Source: Procambarus clarkii (lineage: Eukaryota; Arthropoda; Malacostraca; Decapoda; Cambaridae). Taken from it: 64,000 nt of DNA. Below the pieces are notes generated by a model. It was not told the DNA's origin and made no database searches. It saw only the letters and a list, made by a program, of their open reading frames with translations. Shown here in pieces: positions 29,097 to 40,095 of the stretch (the first letter of the stretch is position 1; each line of letters begins with the position of its first letter). The translations under genes were made by a program, and so were the position numbers. The stretch covers positions 43,201,452 through 43,265,451 of the forward strand of contig NC_091154.1 in NCBI RefSeq assembly GCF_040958095.1. The letters run 5' to 3'.

Positions 29097-30279
29097 CCCT
29101 GCACAGAAGCCCTCCAGAATTTCTTTATTGAAGATCAGCATTGTTCCAAATGGATAACTAAAACTGGAACTCGACTCAGAATGTATCAGGTTCATGATTT
29201 GTACCAAGAGAAACAACAACGGCACTTTCCTGCACCGTGGGAGGTTACACCCTTTCCAGTTTTAATCCCTCCCTTTCCACCCAAGAAGCAAATTAGAGAT
29301 CAGCCCAAGCTTCGTCTTGAGGCAAAGCTCAACGCCTTAAGCCATATTGATGCTCTGTCCACAGAGCATTCTCTCTCTCAAATCATATACACTGATGGTT
29401 CCCTACACCGCACCACGGGTGCAGCTGGAAGTGCAGTTGTCCTGACAATGGGCGATGGCTTGTACTTTGAGTGGGGAGTCCGTATAAACAACTGGGCCAC
29501 TACCCTTCAGACCGAACTATTTGCCTTGATCCTTGCACTGAAATGTGTACAAGTCTCCAAACTTGATACATTAATTGTAAGTAACTCCTTATCATCCTTA
29601 AATGCTCTCATCTCTTTAAGACATAACTGTAACATGCTCGTGTCCGAAGCTAGACACAAATACAACAAAATTATTAAGGATGGTAACAGAGTCCATTTCA
29701 TGCGGTCTCCATCTCATGTTGGCCTCCGAATGCGTGATAGAGCTGATAAGTTAGCCAAAGAATCTGCCTTTAAAGGAGCCGTTGAGTGTAACCTTGGATT
29801 GTTAATGAGCAATCTGAGAGCAGCAGTACATCCAGAACTTCAACAAGGTCTTGTAGATCTGAGGCAAAGTGAAATTGACACCAGTAATTCCATCTATCAT
29901 ACTATCATGCAAGAGGAGCCACACATCTATGGATCATCCAATAAAATCAGCAGACTTCTAGATGTTACTACTGCTCGGCTTAGACTCGGTTACAAGTATC
30001 TCTGGGAATTCTCATTATCTGCTGTAGACCTGACCAAATGTAAACTGTGTCAACAAAATTATTCGCACTCTCCCCGTCACTATGTGATGGAGTGCGAAAA
30101 GATACGTGAACTTAGAGACAATTCTATAACCAATGTTCCAGCGATGTGTCAATATTTCATTCAAAATGATCTGCTACCAGAAATTTTAGCCAAATATCCC
30201 CAGTTTGCTAACTGTAGGTAGTAACTAAGTGATTGTAACCTATCCACCGCTGCCCACTGGATGGGGGGCGGTGTGCAGG
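29097..30279 (+). mobile_element. Family A LINE fragment, truncated at both ends
   Basis: Begins in the RT-RNase H connection (CTEALQNFFIEDQH) and stops 60 bp into the 3' UTR at GGTGTGCAGGAC, so it lacks the normal AATAAA terminus. The 3' truncation is not explained by reverse transcription and implies a later deletion or rearrangement. Confidence 0.85.
29181..30221 (+). CDS. Family A RNase H and C2HC domain, catalytic Asp lost
   Basis: 346 open codons. Connection region EVTPFPVLIPPFPPKKQ, then RNase H: IIYTDGSLHR (Asp present), TELFALILAL (Glu present), LIVSNSLSSL where the other copies have LIVSDSLSSL, so a catalytic Asp has become Asn (GAC to AAC near 29582). SPSHVG is preceded by Arg in place of the usual Trp. 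C-terminal knuckle KCKLCQQNYSHSPRHYVMEC and the usual end NCR-stop. The ORF is open but not enzymatically competent, as expected of a drifting 5'-truncated copy. Confidence 0.85.
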   Translation: MYQVHDLYQEKQQRHFPAPWEVTPFPVLIPPFPPKKQIRDQPKLRLEAKLNALSHIDALSTEHSLSQIIYTDGSLHRTTGAAGSAVVLTMGDGLYFEWGVRINNWATTLQTELFALILALKCVQVSKLDTLIVSNSLSSLNALISLRHNCNMLVSEARHKYNKIIKDGNRVHFMRSPSHVGLRMRDRADKLAKESAFKGAVECNLGLLMSNLRAAVHPELQQGLVDLRQSEIDTSNSIYHTIMQEEPHIYGSSNKISRLLDVTTARLRLGYKYLWEFSLSAVDLTKCKLCQQNYSHSPRHYVMECEKIRELRDNSITNVPAMCQYFIQNDLLPEILAKYPQFANCR

Positions 30280-30719
30280 ACCGTGAGGAAGGAGAACTAG
30301 CTGGGAATACGAATGACTGCAGCCGTGAGTAAGGACTGCAGACGTAGTTGTGAGGAGGCGGAGAAGACGCGTTTTTGGGCGTTGGTTGAAGTCCTGGGAA
30401 GAGCATCAGTGTGTGTGTGTTCCCTACAGCAAGTCGTGAGCCGGGACCAGGAGCTTCAATTCAACCCTCAACAGAGGACGAGTCCACATCATTGATGGTG
30501 GAAGTAGGTAATTCAGATTTCCCTCCCATTCCCCTTTAGTTAGCTATTAGTCAGAGTACTATCTTCTATGTCGTGACCAAGACTCACCAATGTCTATGGT
30601 TCTAGTGAGACATAGTTGTGAGGAGATGCTTTAGAGCTCTCACGAGATATATATATATATATGGTGTGTGATTGCACCTGTGGTTTGATGAAGAGATTAC
30701 TGTGACAAGGACATTCATA
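30280..30719. other. Unassigned spacer
   Basis: No gene recognised. A short (TA)n run lies at 30648-30661. Confidence 0.5.
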
Positions 30720-31146
30720 TTTAAGTAAGTAATTATCACAAGAAGGCACCAAACCGGGAAGGCTATGTAGCACCATCAAATGCGCAAAATAATCAGAGGG
30801 CGCTAAATATCACCAAGGATGCCAATACGAGAACAAAAACGCATAAGGCGAACGATATCAAAAGTATCCGAGTCACCAAGAATTCTATCGAGGGACAGGT
30901 GACTGCGAGGGGCGGTCGGAAAGCAAGACACACGCTCGTCCTGGAAGTCAGGACATTCAAGAAAGACATGCACGACCGTAAGAGGGACAATGCAACTAGG
31001 ACAATAAGGAGCAGGGTGGCGCTCCATCAAGTGACCATGGGTTAAGCGAGTATGGCCAATGCGCAACCTCGCCAGAGCTCTTTCCCACCGCCGGTTATGG
31101 TGGAAGGAGGACGGCCACGAGGAAACACAACATTTAAGAGTACGTA
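30720..31146 (-). mobile_element. Family C LINE 3' end, short copy
   Basis: The last ~420 bp of family C on the minus strand, including RIGHTRLTHGHLMERHPAPY and CIVPLTVVHVFLECPDF (C-terminal knuckle region). The 3' end is a TTAC-type tail at 30720-30735. It is cut at 31146 exactly where the tail of the next family C copy begins, so two copies stand head to tail. Confidence 0.85.
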
Positions 31147-32475
31147 AGTAAGTAAGTAATTATCAAAAGAAGGCACCAAACCGGGAAGGCTATGTAGCAC
31201 CATCAAAGACGCAAAATAATCAGAGGGTGCTAAATATCACCAAGGATGCCAATACGAGAACAAAAACGCACAAGGCGAACGAAATCAAAAGTATCTGAGT
31301 CACCAAGAATTCTATCGAGGGACAGGTGACCGCGAGGGGCGGTCGGAAAGCAAGACATACGCTCGTCCTGGAAGTCAGGACATTCAAGAAGGACATGCAC
31401 GACCGTAAGAGGGACAATGCAACTAGGACAATAAGGAGCAGGGCGGCGCTCCATCAAGTGACCATGGGTTATGCGAGTATGGCCAATACGCAACCTCGCC
31501 AGAGCCGTTTCCCACCGCCGGTTACGGTGGAAGGAGGACTGCCACGAGGAAACACAACATTTAAGAGTACGTAGCTTGTTACCAGTAACAGACAACCAGG
31601 AAGCCTGCCAACGGGTAAGGACTGAGGAATGGATAACCGGGTAAAAGTCGGAATACGGAATGCCCTTACGAGAGATGGGACAAGAGCGGACAGCTTCCTT
31701 GGCGGCAGCATCCGCACGCTCATTTAAAGACACACCAATATGGCTGGGAACCCAACAAAACTCAACCGACTTAAATTTACTGTGAACAAGAAACAGCCAA
31801 TGCTGCATCTCGACAACTACTGGATGAACCGGATTAAAGGACCCGAGAGCCATGAGGGCACTACGAGAGTCAACAACAACTACAAAGGAAGACTGACAAT
31901 GAGAAAGCAGGAGACGAAGAGCATAGAGAATAGCATAAAGCTTCGCTGTAAAGATGCTAGTCTCCGAAGGTAAGCGACACATATAAGTGCGATCAGGAAA
32001 AAAAACAGTAGCCAACACCGTCTGCAGACTTAGATCCATCGGTGAAGACAGAAACGGAGCGGGAGTGAGAAGAAAAGTGCTCAAGGAAAAGGCGTTTTAG
32101 AACCGTAGGAGGGGTAAAAGCTTTAGTGATACGGGTCAAGGAAGCACAAAACCGCGGAAGAGGGACTCTCCACGGGGGCAAAGAAGGAACAACACGAGGA
32201 GAAACATTAGAAATACGAACGGAAAGAGAATCCTGGAGGCGAGATAACCGGACAGAAAGAGGGAGCTGGTGAAGAGGAACAGGAACCGTAGGAGGGGTAA
32301 AAGTTAAAGCACGACAGAGGCGAGAGGAAGGATGTTGTAAGGACCGCGCAAGATAGCGAAGACAGTAGCGATCACGGCGGTCCTGGAGAGACAGGAAGCC
32401 AGTGTCAACAAACAAGCTAAGGACGGGAGTCGAACGAAAGGTACCAGAACTGAGGCGCAACCCAGTATGGTGCAA
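31147..32475 (-). pseudogene. Family C copy 1: RNase H region and 3' UTR
   Basis: Minus strand. SVSVFTDGSKSADG (first catalytic Asp, ~32030) is followed, after a frameshift near 32000-32030, by SIFTAKLYAILYALRLLLSH (Glu), VVDSRSALMALGSF (Asp), VEFCWVPSHIGV ... NERADAAAKEA (Asp), RRWETALARLRIGHTRITHG and the C-terminal CPSCIVPLTVVHVLLECPDF knuckle. All four RNase H acidic positions are present but split over two frames. The 3' end carries a GTAA/TTAC repeat tail at 31143-31156. Confidence 0.85.
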
Positions 32476-33296
32476 AGCATGAAGACGGCGAAGAGTAGAA
32501 GGAGAAGCAGGCGAGGAAGCAGGGCAACCATAATCGAGCTTAGACAGGACGAGAGAGGAATGTAAAGCATTAGAGTGCGCCTATCTGTCCCCCAAGAAGT
32601 ATGGGACAAGACCCGAAGGAGGGTAAGGACCTTAGAGCACTCAACACGGAGGTAAGAGATATGGGGAGACCAAGACAAACGAGTGTCAAGGAATAACCCC
32701 AAAAGCTTCGCGGAATTTTTGTACTCAAGGGGATGACCATAAAGTGACAAAGAGGGACGAAGAACGACCCGTTTCCGCGTAAAAGTCATGGCACAAGTCT
32801 TAGAAGTAGAGAACTTGAAGCGATGATCTGTGGCCCAAGATGACACGGCATCAATTGCAAGTTGAAGCCGGCACTGAAGGAGAGGCGAATCATCACCCTG
32901 ACAGCAAAGGGTAAGATCCTCGACATAGAGAGCGGAGAAGACACCTGAAGGAAGAGAGGAGAGAAGACCATTGAGGGCAACCAGAAAAAGAGTAGTGCTC
33001 AAAACACTACCCTGGGGCACACCTTCGTATTGCTGAAAAGAGGCAGAGAGCACGGTACCAAGGCGCACCCGAAAGGAACGACAGGAGAGGAAGCTGCGGA
33101 GAAAGAGAGGGAGATGACCACGAAGGCCAAAAGAATGAAGTTGAGATAGAATATGATATCTCCAAGTGGTGTCGTATGCCTTTTCCAGGTCAAAAAGGAC
33201 GGCAACAACGGAGGTCTTCGCAGCAAAAGCAGTACGAATATAGACCTCCAAGTTCACCAGGACATCTTGTCGTGCTGCGGCACTTGCGGAAACCAA
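32304..33296 (-). pseudogene. Family C copy 1: RT palm and thumb, mutated active site
   Basis: Open for 330 codons. VNLEVYIRTAFAAKTSVVAV, LFDLEKAYDTTW (catalytic Asp), YEGVPQGSVLSTTLFLVALN, then ALYVEDLTLCC where copy 3 has ALYVDDLTLCC: the first Asp of the catalytic YxDD pair is Glu (GAG near 32921). Downstream LGLFLDTRLSWSPH and thumb. A frameshift at ~33270 separates it from the upstream EN-RT frame. Confidence 0.88.
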
Positions 33297-35010
33297 ATTG
33301 AGAAGGGGAGAGGTGGTGATGGTGTTCCAGGAACCACATCAGACGAACGTTAACCATACGTTCAAAGAGTTTGCACACACAACTTGTGAGAGCAATAGGG
33401 CGAAAGTCCTTAGGGGAAGTACCCAGAGACCCTGGTTTGCGAACAGGGAGGACAACGGCATCGAGCCAGTCCTCAGGGACTGACGACGACTCACAGATCC
33501 GATTATACAGACTCAGTAAATACTGAGACGTGCTCGGAGGGAGATGGCGAAGCATCTCATAATGAATACCATCGGAGCCCGCCGCCGTAGAACCACAGAG
33601 GGCCAGGGCAGAACGAAGTTCAGAGAGAGAGAAGGGATCATTATAGGGAAGCTGAAGATGAGTGCAGAAATCTAAAGGACGAGACTCAAGGACAGGTTTA
33701 CGAAGAAGGAAAGATTGGGGAAGATGAAGACCAGAGCTAACAGAAGAAAAGTGGGAACCCAGTTCGGAAGCGACCTGCAACGGGTCCGCCACAAGAGTAT
33801 CATGGAGGTGAAGGACCGGTGAAACATCGGGAACGAACTTACCCGCTATCTTGCGGATACGCTTCCAGATCTGGGCCTGAGGGGTTTCGGACGTAATTGT
33901 TGAGACATAAGATGCCCAACATTCACGTTTAGTCGTACGGATGGCCCAACGGGCCACCGCACTCGCTTTCCGAAAGAAAAGAAAAAAATCGGTCGTCTGC
34001 CTACGGCGGTGCCTCTTCCAGGCTGCATGCTTACAGCGGACAGCCCGAGCACAGTCCGCATTCCACCAGGGAACGCACTTCCGTGGACCCCGAGAGGAAA
34101 AGCGAGGAATAGAGCGGAGGGCAGCGTTGAAGACAGTGTCATGAAAAAGGAGGAGAGCGCGAGAGAGAGGCAGAAGGGAGAGGTCAGAGAGAGCAGCACT
34201 GAGGGTAAATAGGGTCCAGTCTGCCTTAGCAAACTGCCACCTAGGGAAAGAGAGGGAAGGGCAAAAAGAGAAAAAGGAAACAAGGATGGGGAAATGATCA
34301 CTTCCATGGAGGTCATCAAGAACCTGCCACGTGAAATCTAAGTAAAGAGAAGAAGAGCAGAGAGAAAGATCAAGACAAGAAAGGGTGCGAGTCCGAGAGT
34401 CCAAATGAGTGGGCTCACCAGAATTCAGAAGAGACAGGGAAGAAGATAGGAGAAACGGCTCAAGGAGGCGACCCCGGGTATTCGTCAGAACGTCACCCCA
34501 AAGAGAATGACGACAATTGAAGTCACCCAGCAGGAGGACAGGCTCCGACAAGGAGTCTAGGAGGTGTTTCAAATCAGGAAGAGAGAGCGGGACACTCGGG
34601 GGGAGATAAATGGAACAAACTGTGTACCATTTCCCCACAAAGATACGAGCAGCAGAACAATGGAGAGGCGAAGGAAAAAGTAAAGGAACAAAGGGAACAT
34701 CTGCACGAATCAAGAGAGCAGAAGAATTAGAAGCCCTAGCAATGGCTGGGGGGGGGAGAGAAAGGAATAGCCACGAAAACGACCAGGACGAGCACCAAGC
34801 ATTGGCTCCTGGAGACAGACACAAAGGGGCGAAAACCGCGAAATCAGAAGTTGGAGTTCGAGGAAATTGGAGTAATAACCTCGAACGTTCCATTGAAGAA
34901 TGGACAACGACGAGAAGAGAAAGGACAAAAACAGAGAACAAGGAAGAAACAAAGGCGAAAGAGCAACAGAGCACGTTAAAGAATATCAGGGTCGGGATCA
35001 GGGTCAGCAA
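33190..35010 (-). pseudogene. Family C copy 1: endonuclease and RT N-terminus
   Basis: About 600 codons. The EN start SILQWNVRGYYSNFLELQLL lies in another frame at 34830-34900; the main frame then gives CSIYLPPSVPLSLPDL, LLLGDFNCRHSLWGDV (catalytic Asp/Asn), HGSDHFPILVSFF (Asp-His), a Cys/Trp-rich linker (KCVPWWNADCARAV, typical of I-like elements), and RT fingers SDGIHYEMLRHLP, DFRPIALTSCVCKLFERM, PSQFGFRKCRST. Two frameshifts (near 34770 at a G-run and ~33270) prevent a full-length product. Confidence 0.88.
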
Positions 35011-36893
35011 AGTCAGGGTTAGGGGGCATGGGTAAACTGAGCAAAGACGGAGGGAAGGAAACGGGAGAACAGATCAGAGGTGGGCGGGCGGGGTCCGGAG
35101 GAGAAGGAGGAAGAGGAGGAGACAACGGAGAGGAGCAGTCAAGGACAGCAGTAGGAAGAGGGGGAGTAGAAAGAGGGGAGCGCACCCCAGCAAGAGCAGC
35201 AACCGAAAGGGAAGCAGGGGCCAAAGAAACCTCCATAGCAGGAACAGGGGGCGCAACCACTGAAACGGGAGGGGAAGGAGCAACAGAGCCAGAAGTAGGA
35301 GCTAAGGAAGAAAGCGAAGCCTTCTTAACCGCCGGGGAAGAGGAAGGAGAGGAGCCAGGCTTACGCTTCTGACTTAAAGAGACAGGTGTCCCAGCAACTA
35401 CGTACCGGGCAATGGATTCCAGTGTCTCAACAGGAGAAGCCGAACGAGAGCACACACGACGGCCGTTAGGAGAGCGATGGACATCCGCCTGCACCGACAG
35501 GCGGCGGGGGAGAGCCGATAGATGGAGGAAGAGGATGGGAAGGAGGATCGGAGGGGGACGAGGAAGAAGACACAGGAGACATGACAGACTGGGTTGAAAG
35601 AAGGGGAACTCCAGACAGAGGACCAGGAGGGGGACCCCTCGCGAAAGAACTCAAAGGAACAGAGGAGGGGGCAGTGGGCGTATCAGGGTCCAAGGCCCGG
35701 AAACGGTTGAGAGTCTGAGGAAGGGGGGAAGGACGAGGAGAGGAAGAGCGCAACACGCGAGCATAAGAGATGTTAGTATAAGGCGGGAGCCGGCGAACCT
35801 GGCGCCTCGCCTCAGGAAAAGACAAACGCTCCCGGTGCTTCAGGTTAAGGACGGCCGCCTCAAGCTTGTAATGGACACAGGCACGGGAGAACGTAGGATG
35901 GGCCTCACCGCAGTTGAGGCAGCGAGCTTGGGGAGAAGTGCACTCCGACTTAGAGTGACCTTCACTCCCACAGAAAGGACAGAGAGAGACAGTCCCAGAG
36001 CAGCGGAGGGCACCATGCCCAAACCTCCAGCACTTATTACAAAGTCGAGGAGAAGGAATATACTCCTGGACAGAGCACCTAGCACCAGCAAGAATGACAG
36101 AGGATGGAAGGGTCCTACCATCAAAGGTGATCTTCACAACGCAAAGGGGTTGACGGCGACGACCACGAGGGGGACGAGTAAACGAGTCAACCTGGAGGAC
36201 AGAATGGCCTTGGGCATCAAGGATATGCCGAATATCATCGTGGCAATCCTGCAGATTCCGAACACCGGTTGCAACATGGGGTGGAAGGAGAATAGTGCCA
36301 ACACTGGAATTCATCTGAACGTTCTTGGAGACCCGAACAGGGATCTCGCCAAGGCAAGATAAGGCAGCCAAGCGGGAAGCCGCATCCTGAGAAGGAGCAG
36401 CAACGACACGTGTACCGAGACGAGTGGGGTTGAAAGTAACACACGCATCCACGGAATCTACAAGATGCCGATGGAGGGAGAAATCGTCAGGAGGCGCAGA
36501 ATCAAGAGGGAGATCAAAGTATTTGGCCCATGAAGCAGGACCAAACAAGGCCTGATACGCATCAGCACAGGAAGGAATCGAGCGAGTGCGGTTGGGGCGG
36601 GAACGGCGTTGAGAACCCCTAGAGAGAGAGGGGTCAAAAGGCGCAGTAGTCACAACGAAAGACTTAGCCACACCAGGGGACGAAGTGGTCACCACCGGGG
36701 GCTGGAGGCTCGACCCAACCTCAGAGGAGGGAGGGGAGCTGGGGGAAGAAGTCAGGACGGTCAAAGGAGGAGCAAGGTCGGGGCCCAACGTAGCGGGAGC
36801 TACAGAGCTTGGTCTTCCAATACAGGCCGACTCAGGGGCTTGGTCGCCCACCCCACGAGCCTGAGAGGGTACAACGGAAACATTCAACGACAT
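34976..36893 (-). pseudogene. Family C copy 1 ORF1, gag-like with three zinc knuckles
   Basis: Main frame 36893-35466 (475 codons) starts MSLNVSVVPSQARGVG. After an N-terminal low-complexity region it has YQALFGPASWAKYFDL and an RRM-like segment (VRVSKNVQMN, GVRNLQDCHDDIRHIL, VVKITFDGRTLPSSV), then three knuckles: CNKCWRFGHGALRC, CPFCGSEGHSKSEC and CLNCGEAHPTFSRAC. A Pro/Ser-rich tail follows. A frameshift near 35480 passes the frame to 35494-34976, which ends in a DPDPDPDIL tail just upstream of the EN start. This ORF1 is the RNA-binding partner expected in I/Nimb-group LINEs. Its knuckles are all intact. Confidence 0.88.
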
Positions 36894-37425
36894 AGACGAA
36901 AAGTGACAAATTCATCCACGAATGTGCCCCCATACCCACCATGGAGCCACAATTAGAGGCAGGACACCCAACAGGAAGCTATCGCCGATCATGCCGGGGC
37001 CCCCTAGGGGTGCGTCGTGAGTATACGCCCCACAAACGCCACCTTAAGAACCGTCAGTCCGTCGAGATCGGGTTCAGCGACGAAAGGGGGATTGAAAATA
37101 AAAGGTTCCCCTCGCTCGAGACGTCGGGTACTACAGTTCTACGGGTGCAAGAGTATGCCTCCTCAAGCACCCAGGCGTCAAAATAGAAGAAGTCCAAAGA
37201 AATAATCCAAAACAAGCAAAAGGTCGGCAGGAAACGACAAGCAGATAGGAGAAGAGGGGGGAGAAAAACGAAACATAAGGAAAAGGAAAAGCGATCCGGC
37301 ACAATTGGAGAAGACAGCAGCAGGAGTGCAAGGCCAGAAAAGGACAGAGGACTGCCCAACGGAGCATCACACTCCGGCAGCCGTCCACCAAGCCCCCTCA
37401 CGACGCCAACGGGCCGGAAGGGGAG
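36894..37425 (-). mobile_element. Family C copy 1 5' UTR and 5' end
   Basis: About 530 bp upstream of ORF1, shared with copy 2 (41995-42535) and copy 3 (63179-63720): AAATTCATCCACGAATGTGC, CCCACCATGGAGCCACAATT, TACTACAGTTCTACGGGTG, CACACTCCGGCAGCCGTCCA, ending CGGGCCGGAAGGGGAGGGGG. Three-way conservation up to the same G-rich end shows this is the true 5' terminus, so copy 1 (31147-37425) is full length at about 6.3 kb. It probably holds the internal promoter, which I cannot delimit. Confidence 0.8.
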
Positions 37426-38025
37426 GGGGTAGTTTGATTAAATCGTACTCTAGGAATATCAAAACTGTATTTATTTCTGGTGTGGTGCTCATGGGTTCTG
37501 TTACAACCTTCTATGAAGCTTTTGAGATCAGGATTGGCATTATAGTTTAGCGTTTTATATATGTATAATACACATGAGAGAATGTGCAGTGACTTAATGT
37601 CTAACATATTCAGAGATTTGAGTAGGGGTACCGAGTGATGTCTGGGGCCAGAATTGGATATTGTCCTAATAGCAGCTTTGTGTTGAGTAATTAGAGGACG
37701 TAAGTGATTTTGGGTAGTAGAGCCCCAAGCACAAATACTATAGTTGAGATATGGATAGATAAGGGAGTAATAGAGAGTCACCAGGGCAGGGCGTGGTACA
37801 TAATATCTGATCTTAGAAAGAATGCCCACAGTTTTTGAAACTTTTTTTGTTATGTTTAGAATGTGTCCCTGGAAATTCAGCTTGTGGTCAATGAGATTGC
37901 CAAGGAATTTGCCATCTAATTTGTTACAAATTTGGGTATTGTTTATTTTGAGACTTATTTGATTAGAGGATTTATTGCCAAACAGAATATAGAAGGTTTT
38001 GTCAATGTTACGGGTGAGTTTGTTG
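37426..38025 (-). pseudogene. Family B ORF2 C-terminal fragment
   Basis: Minus-strand family B sequence covering part of the thumb and C-terminus: MGILSKIRYYVPRPALVTLYY, ICAWGSTTQNHLRPLI, GCNRTHEHHTRNKYSFDIPR, ending where family C copy 1 begins at 37426. Its upstream side stops at ~38025 against the broken 3' side of family C copy 2. A frame break lies near 37830. Confidence 0.9.
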
Positions 38026-38355
38026 ATATCACCAGGTGGTATCCTAAGCCTTTTCTAGGTCAAAATGGATGGCAACAACGGTCTTTGCAGCAAAAGCAGT
38101 ACGAATATAGACCTCCAAGTTCACCAGGACATCTGTTGTGCTGCAGCACTTACGAAAACCAAATTGAGAAGGGGAGAGGTGGTGATAATAATATTAAGAC
38201 CCACATCAGACCATACGTTAACCAACCGTTCAAAGAGTTTGTAGACAACTTGTGAGGGCAATAGGGCAGAAGTTCTTAGGGGATGTCCCAAGAGACCCTG
38301 GATTCCTAACAGTGAGGACAACAGCATCGAGACAGTCCTCAGGGACTAACGGTAA

Positions 38356-38607
38356 TCTTGAGAGGTTATCTTGAGATGATTTCGAGGCTTTTTAGTGTCC
38401 CCGCGGCCCGGTCCTCGACCAGGCCTCCACCCCCAGGAAGCAGCCCGTGACAGCTGACTAACACCCAGGTACCTATTTTACTGCTTGGTAACAGGGGCAT
38501 AGGGTGAAAGAAACTCTGCCCAATGTTTCTCGCTGGCACCTAGGATCGAACCCAGGACCACAGGATCACAAGTCCAGCGTGCTGTCCGCTCGGTCGACCG
38601 GCTCCCT
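38356..38607 (-). mobile_element. tRNA-derived SINE with 5-bp target duplication
   Basis: Minus-strand SINE. Its tRNA-like head reads GGTCGACCGAGCGGACAGCA (box A region) and carries a perfect box B GGTTCGATCC (complement of 38543-38552). The body contains TAGTCAGCTGTCACGGGCTG and GAGGACCGGGCCGCGGGGAC; the tail is TCATCTCAAGATAACCTC. It is flanked by GGTAA at 38351-38355 and 38608-38612. Removing it and one GGTAA restores continuity with the other family C copies. Transcription would be by RNA polymerase III. Confidence 0.88.
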
Positions 38608-38609
38608 GG

Positions 38610-40095
38610 TAACTCCCAGATCAGATTATACACTCAGTATATACCGAGATGTGCATGGAGGGAGATGGCGAAGCATCTCATAATGAATGCCATCGGAGCC
38701 AGCCGCCGTAGAACCGCAGAGGGCCAGGGCAGACTGAAGTTGAGAGAGATGGAGAGAGAAAGGCAGGATCGTTATAGGGAAGTCTGAGATGGGTGCAGAA
38801 ATCTAAATGACGAGATTCAAGAAAAGGTTTACGAAGAAGGAAAGATTGAGGAAGATGAGAACCAGAGCTAACAGAAGAAAAGTGTTAACCCATTTTGGTC
38901 GCGATCTGCAATGGGTCCGCCACAAGAGTACCACAGAGGTGAAGGACCGACAAGACATCGGGAACCCGCTTACCAGCTATCTTGCGGATACGCTTCCAGA
39001 TCTGCGACAAAAGGAATTTCGGATGTAATGGTGGAAATATAAGACTTCCAACACTCACGCTTAGCTGTACGGATGGCTCTACGGGTCATCACACTCGCCT
39101 TCCGAAACAAAAGAATCGCAGCCATCTGCCGGCGGCGTTGTCTCTTCCAAGCTGCACGCTTACGGCGAACAGCCCGAGCACAGTCCACATTCCACCAGGG
39201 AACGCACTTCCGTGGTCCCCGAGAGGAAGAGCGAGGAATAGAGTAGAGGGCAGCGTCGAAGACGGTGTCACGAAAAAGGAGGAGGGCGTGAGGAAGAGGC
39301 AGAATGGAGTGGTCAGAGAGTAGCACGGAGGGTGAATAGGTTCCAGTCAGCCTTAGCAAACTACCACCTAGGCAAGGAGAGGGGAGAGTGAAAAGAGAAA
39401 AAGGAAACAAGGATGGGGAAATGGTCACTGTTATGGAGGTCATCAAAAACCTGCCACGTGAGATTTAAGTAAAGAGACGACGAACAGAGAGAAAGATCAA
39501 GACAGGAAAGGGTGCAAGTGCAGGTCCACACGAGTGGGTTCACCAAAATTCAGAAAAGACAGGGAAGAAGAGAGGATGAATGGTTCAAGAAAGTGGCCTC
39601 AGGTTTTTGTCAAAACGTCACCCCAGAGGGCATGTCGACAGTTGAAATCACTTAACAGGAACACCAGCTCTGACAAGGAGTCCAGGAGTTGCTTAGATCA
39701 GGAATGGCAAGAGGGACATTTGGGAGGGAGAAAAATGGAACAGACTGTATACCATTTACTCACAAAAACACGAGCAGCAGAACAATTGATAGGCGATGGA
39801 AACAGTAGGGGGACGAAGGGAATATCAGTGCAAATCATGAGAGCAGTAAAGTTATGGGCTCCAGCAAAAGCTGGGGGTGGGAGAGAGAAAGGAATAACCA
39901 CGAAAGTGACCAGGACGAACACCAAGCATCGGCTCCTGGAGACAAATACATAGTGGTGAAAACTGCGTAAACAGAAGTTAGAGTTAATGGAAGCTGGCAT
40001 AAAATACACGAATATTCCTTTGAAAAATAGACATTATCAAAAAGAGAGGAGACAGCAACAGTGAACAATGAAGAAACAAAGGTAGAGAGGAACAC
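38610..40095 (-). pseudogene. Family C copy 2: EN and RT N-terminus, decayed
   Basis: Scattered frames only. EN remnants CSIFLPPKCP (39710), CLDLSLCSSSLYLNLTWQVFDDLHNSDHFPIL (39400-39500; Asp-His block), the linker KCVPWWNVDCARAVRRKRAAWKR (39150-39230) and AIRTAKRECWKSYISTI (39020-39080). Many frameshifts and stops; more decayed than copies 1 and 3. Confidence 0.8.

Noticed and set aside
30648-30661. (TA)n run as a promoter TATA box
   Set aside because: Pure dinucleotide repeat with no adjacent coding start.
33190-35035. Plus-strand basic ORFs (for example 34610-35035, 35028-35372, 35835-36362)
   Set aside because: They are antisense to the well-supported family C ORF1/ORF2 frames and show no domains.
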